From positions 1 through 12,124 of the forward strand of contig JAAZNR010000321.1 in NCBI GenBank assembly GCA_012798155.1: a stretch of DNA of 12,124 nt, read 5' to 3'. Source of the stretch: Thermogutta sp. Its GTDB lineage: Bacteria > Planctomycetota > Planctomycetia > Pirellulales > Thermoguttaceae. A program made the translations under genes and the position numbers. Below are positions 6,403 to 12,124 of this stretch, piece after piece; the first letter of the stretch is position 1; the number at the start of each line of letters is the position of its first letter. Under the pieces are notes generated by a model. The model was not told the origin of the DNA. It saw only the letters and a program-made list of their open reading frames with translations, and did not search any database.

Positions 6403-7509
6403 TCAGTCGGCGGCCGGCGGTTGGGTATCCCCTTCGGGCAAGTCCAACTTTTCCGGATCGACCACCACATGGCGGATGCGTTCTCGCCACCAAGTGTAGA
6501 CGATATGGACCAGCCCGTCGGCGCTTTGCAGCACGGAAGGATAGCTGTACTCCCCCAGTCCGCTTTCGAGGGTGAGGACGGGTGTCCAGGTGATACCGTC
6601 GCGCGAGAGCGCCACGTTCAGCGGTGATCGCCCGCGAAGCGTGTGATTATAAACCAGCAGATGCCTTCCGTCTCGCAGCGTGACGGCGTCGATCCCCGAG
6701 TTTGGGTTGGGAACCGTGGTACGCTGGAGGGGCGTCCACGTCAATCCTCCGTCGAAGGAGGCCGTGAAGAAGACCCGGCCTTGCCTCGTTCGGCCGACCG
6801 CCACGAGTCGGTCTTGGGCGGTGCGTAGAATGGCGGGCTGGATGGCATCCAGCGGCTCCGCGCCTTGGGGTGCGTCGCTGCGTTCCCACGTCGTGCCGCC
6901 GTCCCGCGTCCGTTCGAAATGGACGGACCAGCGGCTGGGCGATTCCGGCGTTTCCTCGCTGGAGGGGCAAATCCAGGTGCCGTCGTCCCATTCCAGGGGT
7001 TTGTTCTTGATCGGCCCCAGAAACCCATTCGGAAGGCGACGAGGCGTGCTCCAAGTACGGCCGCCGTCGTCGCTGGTCATCATCATACCCCACCAACTGC
7101 TCGGGCGGGGACCGACTTTGTAGAACAATACCAACGGCCCTTTCCGGGGCTGGAAGAGGACGGGATTCCAGCAGGGGTAACGGCGTCCGTCCTCGGCCTG
7201 GCCGACGGCCACTTCCTGAGGGTCGCTCCAGCCCGCTTCGGTAAGACGGCTCATCCAGATCCCGACGTTATCAGCCCCTTCGCGATCGCCGGCGAACCAA
7301 GCCGCGACGAATTCCCCGTTGACTTCCGCGATCGTCGAGGCGTGACAGCTTTGGAAAGGCGCGGAGGCGAAGATGAATTCCTGCTTTACCACGGGGGATT
7401 CGGCCCCGCCGTTTTGCGGGGGTTCGGAGGCGCTTGAAAAGCCGGCAAAAAAGGCGAGGGCAAGAGTCACACGGCATCCGTGGAAGGGCGAAAGTCGCGT
7501 GCCTAACAT
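6403..7509 (-). CDS. Secreted BNR/Asp-box sialidase-like protein
   Basis: The 368-residue product begins with a signal peptide: a basic start, a hydrophobic core VTLALAFFAGF (about 14-24) and a likely cleavage near SSA/SEPP (about 27-28), so it should be exported. The rest fits a six-bladed sialidase-like propeller (PF13088, BNR_2). Four Asp-boxes of the S/T-x-D-x-G-x-T-W type are visible: SDDGGRTW (146-153), TRDGGTTW (201-208), SFDGGLTW (251-258) and the shortened SRDGITW (302-308). CHASTIAEVNGEFVAAWFAG (55-74) and YSYPSVLQ (321-328) followed by YTWWRERIRHV are conserved landmarks of the bacterial group usually named exo-alpha-sialidase. The classical FRIP arginine motif of GH33 sialidases is not seen, so sialic acid cleavage is unproven and another glycan is possible. 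The start at 7509 has GGGAG 8 bases upstream; the longer start at 7542 has no such site and would bury the signal peptide. Confidence 0.8.
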   Translation of the reverse strand: MLGTRLSPFHGCRVTLALAFFAGFSSASEPPQNGGAESPVVKQEFIFASAPFQSCHASTIAEVNGEFVAAWFAGDREGADNVGIWMSRLTEAGWSDPQEVAVGQAEDGRRYPCWNPVLFQPRKGPLVLFYKVGPRPSSWWGMMMTSDDGGRTWSTPRRLPNGFLGPIKNKPLEWDDGTWICPSSEETPESPSRWSVHFERTRDGGTTWERSDAPQGAEPLDAIQPAILRTAQDRLVAVGRTRQGRVFFTASFDGGLTWTPLQRTTVPNPNSGIDAVTLRDGRHLLVYNHTLRGRSPLNVALSRDGITWTPVLTLESGLGEYSYPSVLQSADGLVHIVYTWWRERIRHVVVDPEKLDLPEGDTQPPAAD

Positions 7510-7517
7510 CGATTTTT

Positions 7518-7522
7518 CTCCC
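7518..7522 (-). promoter_or_regulatory. Ribosome binding site deciding the sialidase-like start
   Basis: On the minus strand GGGAG lies 8 bases before the ATG at 7509. The upstream in-frame ATG at 7542 is preceded by a C-rich stretch without a site, so 7509 is favoured. Confidence 0.5.
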
Positions 7523-7645
7523 AGTTGCAGAGCCGGTTTCATGGCGGGGACATTCCCGAGAAGTAAGCTATTACCCGCGTAGTTCGTATGTTAGCGGCTC
7601 GCGCGGGCCGTAGCAACGCGGCACAAGCGGCGCGGCGAGACGTCC

Positions 7646-7685
7646 CGCAACGGGGAAGCGACGCGCGCAACGGGGAAGCGACGCG
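7646..7685. repeat. Perfect 20-bp tandem duplication
   Basis: CGCAACGGGGAAGCGACGCG occurs at 7646-7665 and again, directly adjacent and identical, at 7666-7685. Two further bases (CG) continue the period. It lies in intergenic DNA about 80 bases upstream of the pyrB promoter candidate. Confidence 0.95.
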
Positions 7686-7768
7686 CGGGAAATCGTCCGG
7701 TTCAATCCGAGGGTATGGGCATTTTCGGCCGAGCGAGTCGTTCGTCCGGCTGCCGCCTCGCCGGTCGC

Positions 7769-7797
7769 TTGCGAGTGGTAAGCCCAGGCTTTAGAAT
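7769..7797 (+). promoter_or_regulatory. Candidate sigma-70-type promoter for pyrB
   Basis: TTGCGA (7769-7774, four of six consensus bases) and TAGAAT (7792-7797, five of six) are separated by the ideal 17 bases. Transcription would begin near 7804, giving a leader of about 167 bases. Confidence 0.4.
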
Positions 7798-7970
7798 CAT
7801 GAGGATTCGGGTGTTCGGAACGCGTGAGGATGGGATGCGCCGCGACGTCCTCTTTCCCGGACTAAAGCCGTTCTAATCGTCGGGCGAGCCGCGGCGATCA
7901 TCGCGATTGCGGCGCGTCGGGCGTCTCCCGGGCGGTTCGCTGAGTCTAGCGCTTCGCTGCGTCTGGCAGA

Positions 7971-8945
7971 ATGAGCGAGAACGGTATGGACGAAAACCTG
8001 GCTCGGTTGCGGGAACTCGCCGCGAAGTGGCGACGGAAGCATTTGCTGGGTTTGGAGGAATTGTCCGCCGAGGAGATCGCTCTTCTGCTCGATGCGGCCG
8101 AGATCTTCCGCCGGGCTTTCGATGCCGGGCAGAGGAAATTCCCGCTGCTTCCGGGACGCACCTGCGTGAATCTTTTTTTTGAGAACTCCACGCGGACCAG
8201 AACCAGCTTTTCCCTAGCCGCTCGACGCCTTGGGGCCGATGTGGTGGATTTCTCGGCCTCCACCAGCAGCCTATCCAAAGGCGAGACGGTGATCGACACG
8301 GCCAAGAATCTGGAAGCCATGGGAGTCGATGCCTTGGTGGTCCGCCATCAAACGCCGGGGACCCCGCATCTCTTGGCACAGAATCTCCGCTGCTCGGTGC
8401 TGAATGCAGGCGACGGTGCGCACGAGCATCCGACTCAAGGGTTGCTCGACATCCTCACGATCCGGCGCCGCCTGGGGCGGATCGAGGGCTTGACGGTCGC
8501 CTTGGTGGGCGACATCGCGCACAGTCGCACGGCCCGCTCCAACATTTGGGGTTTGAAGAAATTGGGGGCGCACGTCATCGTCTGCGGACCGTCCACGCTG
8601 GTTTCACCCTTGTGGGCGCAATTGGGGGTCGAGTATTCCTACAGCTTGGACGCTATTCTTCCCCGCGTGGATGTGCTGAATCTATTGCGGATCCAGTTCG
8701 AACGCCAGACGAGCAGGCCCTTTCCCTCCGTGGCCGAGTACGTCAGCCTTTACGCCATGGACGCCGATCGGCTGAAACGGACCAAGGAAGGGATTCTGGT
8801 GCTCGCCCCGGGGCCGATCAATCGGGGCGTGGAGGTGACCGCGGACGTCGCGGACGGCTCCCATTCGGCGATTCTGGATCAAGTCACCAACGGCGTTGCG
8901 GTCCGCATGGCGGCCTTGTGGTTGCTGATTGGAAGCGCAGCGTGA
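7971..8945 (+). CDS. pyrB: Aspartate carbamoyltransferase, catalytic subunit
   Basis: The enzyme joins carbamoyl phosphate and L-aspartate to give N-carbamoylaspartate, the committed step of pyrimidine synthesis. The 324-residue length is normal. The carbamoyl-phosphate loop is [10 protein letters not shown] (71-80), the second loop SLSKGET (100-106) supplies the Ser and Lys from the neighbouring subunit, and [10 protein letters not shown] (151-160) has the conserved His and Gln. [12 protein letters not shown] (180-191) opens the aspartate domain, R240 in [10 protein letters not shown] matches the aspartate-binding Arg, and PGPINRGVE (280-288) is the late active-site loop. In this loop Ala279 stands where a His is common (HPxPxxR). 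No pyrI-like regulatory gene is nearby; pyrC follows after 55 bp, suggesting co-transcription. The ATG at 7971 gives the expected length; an ATG at 7986 is possible. Neither has a strong ribosome binding site. Confidence 0.95.
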   Translation: MSENGMDENLARLRELAAKWRRKHLLGLEELSAEEIALLLDAAEIFRRAFDAGQRKFPLLPGRTCVNLFFENSTRTRTSFSLAARRLGADVVDFSASTSSLSKGETVIDTAKNLEAMGVDALVVRHQTPGTPHLLAQNLRCSVLNAGDGAHEHPTQGLLDILTIRRRLGRIEGLTVALVGDIAHSRTARSNIWGLKKLGAHVIVCGPSTLVSPLWAQLGVEYSYSLDAILPRVDVLNLLRIQFERQTSRPFPSVAEYVSLYAMDADRLKRTKEGILVLAPGPINRGVEVTADVADGSHSAILDQVTNGVAVRMAALWLLIGSAA

Positions 8946-9000
8946 CGGTCTGAAACCTCGGTCGTTCGAGGATGCGGTGGTAGGGACGGGCGAAAAACTC

Positions 9001-10287
9001 ATGAACGGCAATCGCATTCGGATACGCGGCGGACGCATCATCGATCCCTCTCAAGGCATGGATCGGGTAGGCGATCTGCTGATCGAGGACGGACGCATTG
9101 CCGGTTATGACGCGGCTCCCAGCGGCGGCGAAACCGTGATCGAGGCGGCGGGCTGCATCGTGACGCCGGGTTTGATCGACATGCACGTCCACTTGCGGGA
9201 GCCGGGACGCGAAGAGGACGAAACGATCGAGACCGGGACGGCGGCCGCCGCGGCCGGCGGCTTTACCTCGCTGGCCTGCTGCCCCAACACCGAGCCTCCC
9301 TTGGATTCTCCCGCGACCGTGGAGTTCGTGCGCCAGAAGGCCGCTCGAGCGCGCCGTTGCAACGTCTTCGTCATCGCCTGCGTGAGCCGAAATCGGGAAG
9401 GCAAGGAATTGGCGGAGATCGGCCAGCTCGTGCAGGCCGGCGCCGTCGCCTTCAGCGATGACGGCGCGCCGGTGGAGAACTCGGAGCTGATGCGGCGGGC
9501 CTTCGAGTACTGCCTGATGTTCGACAAGCCGCTGCTGAATCACTGCGAGATTCCCGAACTGGCCAGGCGCGGCGTGATGCATGAGGGGAAGGTCTCACTG
9601 GTGCTGGGCTTGGCCGGCATCCCCGCCGCCGCGGAGTCGGTCATGGTCAGCCGCGACATCGCCCTGGCCGAGGCGACGGGCGGCAAGCTGCACGTCATGC
9701 ACGTCTCCACCCTCGGCAGCGTCGAGGCGATTCGCCGCGCCAAGGCGCGAGGCGTCCGCGTCACGGCCGAGCTGACGCCCCATCATTTCTCCTTGACCGA
9801 TGAATCGCTGCGGAGCTTCGACTCCAATTTCAAGATGAATCCGCCGTTACGGTCGGAGGAGCACGTGCGGGAATGCATCGAGGGATTGCGCGACGGCACG
9901 ATTGACGTCATCGCGACGGACCACGCCCCTCACAGCAAGGAAAAGAAAATGCAGGAACTGGATCGGGCGCCGTTCGGCGTGGTCGGACTGGAGACCGCGC
10001 TAGGACTGGTGATCACGCGGTTGATCAAGCCGGGAATCCTGAGTTGGAGTCAGGCGATTGAAAAGATGACCGCCAATCCGGCCGGAATCCTGGGAATACC
10101 CAAGGGCACTCTGGCCGTGGGCGCCGACGCCGACGTTACGATCATCGATCCGGACGTGGAATGGACCGTGGATCCCTCCCGCTTTTACTCCAAGTCCGGT
10201 AACACCCCGTTCGCCGGTTGGACCCTGCAAGGCCGGGCGAAGACCGTGCTGGTGGGCGGGCGGGTGGTCTATCCTTTTGCGAGCTGA
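9001..10287 (+). CDS. pyrC: Dihydroorotase, class I
   Basis: This zinc amidohydrolase interconverts N-carbamoylaspartate and dihydroorotate, the step after PyrB. The 428 residues fit the class I (Aquifex-type) enzymes rather than the shorter E. coli type. Metal and catalytic residues are visible: H62 and H64 in DMHVHLREPG, D153 in FSDDGAP (the Asp ligand that replaces a carboxylated Lys in this class), H181 in LNHCE, H234 in HVMHVST and D307 in IATDHAPHS. R66 and N96 (CCPNTEPP) match substrate-binding positions. The C-terminal GTLAVGADADVTIIDPD is the returning beta-sandwich strand of amidohydrolases. Class I enzymes are known to form complexes with ATCase, which fits the position 55 bp after pyrB. 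The ATG at 9001 gives the typical N-terminus (IRIRGGRIIDPSQGMDRVGD); a GTG at 8977 preceded by GAGGA is an alternative. Confidence 0.95.
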   Translation: MNGNRIRIRGGRIIDPSQGMDRVGDLLIEDGRIAGYDAAPSGGETVIEAAGCIVTPGLIDMHVHLREPGREEDETIETGTAAAAAGGFTSLACCPNTEPPLDSPATVEFVRQKAARARRCNVFVIACVSRNREGKELAEIGQLVQAGAVAFSDDGAPVENSELMRRAFEYCLMFDKPLLNHCEIPELARRGVMHEGKVSLVLGLAGIPAAAESVMVSRDIALAEATGGKLHVMHVSTLGSVEAIRRAKARGVRVTAELTPHHFSLTDESLRSFDSNFKMNPPLRSEEHVRECIEGLRDGTIDVIATDHAPHSKEKKMQELDRAPFGVVGLETALGLVITRLIKPGILSWSQAIEKMTANPAGILGIPKGTLAVGADADVTIIDPDVEWTVDPSRFYSKSGNTPFAGWTLQGRAKTVLVGGRVVYPFAS

Positions 10288-10317
10288 CGTCGATGCCGGG
10301 TGGAGGAATGTCGGTGC

Positions 10318-10363
10318 AAGGGGCGGACCGGTCGGCGGGAAGCGGCGCGGCGGCATGCCCCTT
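10318..10363 (+). other. Inverted repeat between pyrC and the NYN-domain gene
   Basis: AAGGGGC (10318-10324) and GCCCCTT (10357-10363) form a perfect 7-bp stem closing a GC-rich 32-base loop, inside the 117-bp spacer. No T-run follows, so it is not a normal intrinsic terminator. It could modulate read-through or mRNA processing; function is not shown. Confidence 0.4.
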
Positions 10364-10391
10364 TCCCAACGCATTCGAGCCACGATCTCAT

Positions 10392-10396
10392 TGAGG
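10392..10396 (+). promoter_or_regulatory. Ribosome binding site deciding the NYN-domain start
   Basis: TGAGG ends 8 bases before the GTG at 10405. An upstream in-frame GTG at 10300 would add 35 residues of Arg-rich sequence that does not fit the family, and it has no suitable site. Confidence 0.5.
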
Positions 10397-10404
10397 CCGC
10401 GGGC

Positions 10405-11283
10405 GTGATTACGTTTCTGGTCGACGGTTATAACCTCCTCAATGCTTGCGGCGTGGAGGCTGCGCCGGGGCCGCCGGGCACCCCGGAGTTGGACCGTGCC
10501 CGGCAAGGATTGCTGGACTTTCTGGCCGAGGTCTTGACCGCCGAGGAAGTCTCCCGCACGATGCTTGTCTTCGACGCCCACGGGCCGCGCTGGAAGCGGC
10601 CGGTCGAGGAATCCTACCGCGGCTTGACTGTGCGGTTCGCCGTCCAATACCCTGACGCCGACACGCTCTTGGAGCAACTGATAGCGCGGCACACGGCCCC
10701 CAGACAATTGACCGTCGTTTCCAGCGATCATCGCGTGCAACGGGCGGCACGGCGACGGAGGGCGAAGTTCATCGACAGTGACGATTGGTACGCCGCGTTG
10801 TGTCGCCGCCTACGGAACCGATCAGGGGAAGGCCGCGAAGTCGTCCGGGATACCAACGATCGCTTGGATGCGGCCGATGTGCAGGATTGGCTGCGGACGT
10901 TCGGCCTTTCCAAGGTGGAGGCGGAGACGCCGATCGCGGCGGAAAGGGGCGCGCGCTCCGCTTCGCGGGAAGCCCACTCAGAGCGGGGCCGTCGTCCGCC
11001 CAAGGAGCGGCGCGAACCCGGAGCCGATCGCAAGCCGGGGCGGGAATCTCCTCGCACGGGGTCCCGTAACGATGCGCCCACCACATCCGTCAGGAAGGAA
11101 GGCGATGTTCCTGGGGACGATGCTGGGGAATCCGGGCCGTCGATTTTGGGACAATCTGCCGCCGACTTCGGCCTCTCGGAGAAAGATCTGCAAAAGCCGA
11201 TCGAGGCGTGGGAAAGCGAGGAAGGACCTCGCAGCGAGAAGCCGTGCAGCTCCCGCAAGAGGCGGCGCCCTCCCCGTCGCTAA
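10405..11283 (+). CDS. NYN-domain (YacP/Rae1-like) putative ribonuclease with charged tail
   Basis: Residues 1-135 match the NYN/YacP fold (PF05991), a PIN-like RNase fold that includes Bacillus Rae1, a ribosome-associated mRNA endonuclease. Visible landmarks are FLVDGYNLL (4-12) with acidic D7, MLVFDAHG (53-60) with D57, PDADTLLEQLI (83-93) in the place of the family's ADxxIE helix, and VVSSDHRVQRAAR (104-116) with D108. These acidic residues should bind the catalytic metal. From about residue 175 the protein becomes a low-complexity tail of roughly 115 residues rich in Arg, Glu, Pro and Ser, probably disordered, ending in a basic KRRRPPRR patch that could bind RNA or ribosomes. A short motif, SAADFGLSEKDLQKPIEAWE (251-270), inside the tail looks foldable. 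It follows pyrC by 117 bp on the same strand. The fold is confident; the substrate is unknown. Confidence 0.8.
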   Translation: MITFLVDGYNLLNACGVEAAPGPPGTPELDRARQGLLDFLAEVLTAEEVSRTMLVFDAHGPRWKRPVEESYRGLTVRFAVQYPDADTLLEQLIARHTAPRQLTVVSSDHRVQRAARRRRAKFIDSDDWYAALCRRLRNRSGEGREVVRDTNDRLDAADVQDWLRTFGLSKVEAETPIAAERGARSASREAHSERGRRPPKERREPGADRKPGRESPRTGSRNDAPTTSVRKEGDVPGDDAGESGPSILGQSAADFGLSEKDLQKPIEAWESEEGPRSEKPCSSRKRRRPPRR

Positions 11284-11287
11284 AGCA

Positions 11288-11312
11288 CGGAAGAAACCCC
11301 CTGCTTCCGGGG
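11288..11312. terminator. Possible hairpin between convergent NYN-domain gene and purD
   Basis: CGGAAG (11288-11293) pairs with CTTCCG (11304-11309) around a 10-base loop; an alternative pairs CCCC (11298-11301) with GGGG (11309-11312). It sits in the 39-bp gap between two convergent stop codons. No T-run follows on either strand, so support is modest. Confidence 0.3.
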
Positions 11313-11322
11313 ACCCATCGGC

Positions 11323-12124
11323 TCAGCCCGCGGCGAGGCGCGCAATCGCCTTGTCCGCGATGTCCTTGCGGCACCATGCCCCCTCCCACCGGATGCGCTT
11401 GACGGCGGCATAGGCCTGAAGCTTGGCCTTGGCGACGTTTTCGCCCAGCGCCGTGACGCCCAATACGCGGCCGCCGACCGTGACGACTTGCCCGTCTCGC
11501 AGTCGCGTGCCGGCGTGGAAGACCTTGACGTCGGGAAGCCGCGCGGCTTCCTCCAGGCCGCGGATGACGTGGCCCTTGCGGTAGTCGCCGGGGTACCCTT
11601 CGCTCGCCATGACCACGCAGACGGCCGGTCGAGGGTCCCATTCAAGCGGCTCGATGCGGTCCAAGCGCCGGTCGATCGCGGCATTCAAGATTTCCAAGAG
11701 GTCCGACTTCAATCGCATCAAGATGGGCTGGCATTCGGGATCGCCGAAGCGCACGTTATACTCCAGCACCTTGGGGCCCAGGGGCGTGATCATCAGGCCG
11801 GCGTAGAGCACGCCGAGGAACGGCCGCTGGGCCCGTTTCATGGCATGGACCGTGGGCACGAGGATGTTGGCCTCGACCCAGTGGAGCAAGTCGTCGGTGA
11901 CGACGGGGGCGGGGCAATAGGCCCCCATGCCGCCAGTGTTGGGGCCGGTATCGCCGTCGTAGGCCGGTTTGTGATCCTGGGCAGGTTGAAGCGTGACGAT
12001 ATTCCGGCCGTCCGTGACGGCCAAGACGCTGGCCTCTTCCCCTTGCAGGCGTTCCTCGATGACCAGGCGATTGCCCGCCGCTCCGAAAATCTTCTGCTCG
12101 GCGATGAGGCGGACCGCGGCGACG
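11323..12124 (-). CDS. purD: Phosphoribosylamine-glycine ligase (GAR synthetase), C-terminal part
   Basis: The gene runs off the right edge, so its 5' part is missing; about 266 residues are visible, roughly the last two thirds of a family protein of about 425. The enzyme joins 5-phosphoribosylamine and glycine with ATP, the second step of purine synthesis. ATP-grasp features are clear: VIEERLQGEEASVLAVTDG near the right edge, then QDHKPAYDGDTGPNTGGMGA, LYAGLMIT and VLEYNVRFGDPECQPILMRL with the metal-binding Glu and Asn. The C-terminal domain continues through AVCVVMASEGYPGDYRKG and VFHAGT to VGGRVLGVTALG and ends in DIADKAIARLAAG, all usual for PurD. The frame is open across 12024 to the edge, so the TTG near 12024 is not the start. 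It converges on the NYN-domain gene. Confidence 0.95.
   Translation of the reverse strand, partial: VAAVRLIAEQKIFGAAGNRLVIEERLQGEEASVLAVTDGRNIVTLQPAQDHKPAYDGDTGPNTGGMGAYCPAPVVTDDLLHWVEANILVPTVHAMKRAQRPFLGVLYAGLMITPLGPKVLEYNVRFGDPECQPILMRLKSDLLEILNAAIDRRLDRIEPLEWDPRPAVCVVMASEGYPGDYRKGHVIRGLEEAARLPDVKVFHAGTRLRDGQVVTVGGRVLGVTALGENVAKAKLQAYAAVKRIRWEGAWCRKDIADKAIARLAAG

Larger units (their letters stand above)
7510..7970. other. Divergent intergenic region between the sialidase-like gene and pyrB
   Basis: These 461 bp hold the sialidase-like leader, a 20-bp tandem repeat (7646-7685), a candidate pyrB promoter (7769-7797) and a leader of about 170 bases before pyrB. The leader can form a stem: GCCGC (7888-7892) with GCGGC (7909-7913), and inside it GCGA/TCGC around TCA (7894-7904). 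I see no PyrR-type antiterminator or T-run terminator. A 68-codon frame at 7588-7794 runs through the tandem repeat and looks non-coding. No clear promoter for the sialidase-like gene was found. Confidence 0.5.

Noticed and set aside
6865..7437. 190-codon plus-strand frame opposite the sialidase-like gene
   Set aside because: The minus-strand frame has a signal peptide and four Asp-boxes; the plus-strand frame has no recognisable features.
7588..7794. 68-codon frame upstream of pyrB
   Set aside because: It crosses the 20-bp tandem repeat, whose unit is not a multiple of three so the two copies are read in different frames, and it has no ribosome binding site or family resemblance.
8840..8857. 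9-bp near-tandem CGCGGACGT/CGCGGACGG in pyrB
   Set aside because: The encoded ADVADG lies in a region normally conserved in ATCases, so chance similarity of adjacent codons is the simpler explanation.

Overview
The window is GC-rich bacterial chromosome (roughly 60% GC by eye) carrying ordinary housekeeping genes mixed with lineage-type genes. The gene set fits a planctomycete of the Pirellulales type: an F1 ATPase beta/epsilon end, a very large YfhO-like membrane protein, an EpsC-type serine acetyltransferase, an ABC-2-type ATPase, a secreted BNR-repeat sialidase-like protein, pyrB-pyrC followed by a NYN-domain protein, and purD. This placement comes from remembered protein resemblance, not from a marker gene or a search, so hold it at moderate confidence.

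Layout. Plus strand 1-3717: the last codons of atpD, then atpC, then a 1032-residue YfhO-like protein. Minus strand 3748-4743: serine O-acetyltransferase, converging on the YfhO-like gene across 30 bp. 4744-5312: a 569-bp divergent intergenic region with a promoter facing each way and about 430 bp that I cannot assign. Plus strand 5313-6284: an ABC transporter ATPase with no permease beside it, ending at a hairpin plus T-run. Minus strand 6403-7509: an exported sialidase-like beta-propeller protein. 7510-7970: a 461-bp divergent region holding a perfect 20-bp tandem repeat and a candidate pyrB promoter with a long leader. Plus strand 7971-11283: pyrB, pyrC and a NYN-domain (YacP/Rae1-like) putative RNase with a long charged tail. 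Minus strand 11323 to the right edge: the C-terminal two thirds of purD.

How the genes fit together. AtpD and AtpC are parts of the F1 sector of ATP synthase. PyrB and PyrC catalyse consecutive steps of de novo pyrimidine synthesis; PyrC has the class I metal-site residues of the type known to associate with ATCase. PurD belongs to de novo purine synthesis. Serine acetyltransferase commits serine to cysteine synthesis. The YfhO-like, ABC and sialidase-like proteins belong to the cell envelope, but their substrates cannot be read from the sequence.

I found no mobile element, CRISPR array, phage gene, tRNA or rRNA, and no convincing new multi-gene system. The most distinctive signal is a run of short tandem duplications (units of 9 to 24 bp). 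Several are in frame within hydrophilic segments of the YfhO-like gene, and two perfect ones (18 bp and 20 bp) lie in intergenic DNA. They suggest frequent local slippage or duplication in this genome.
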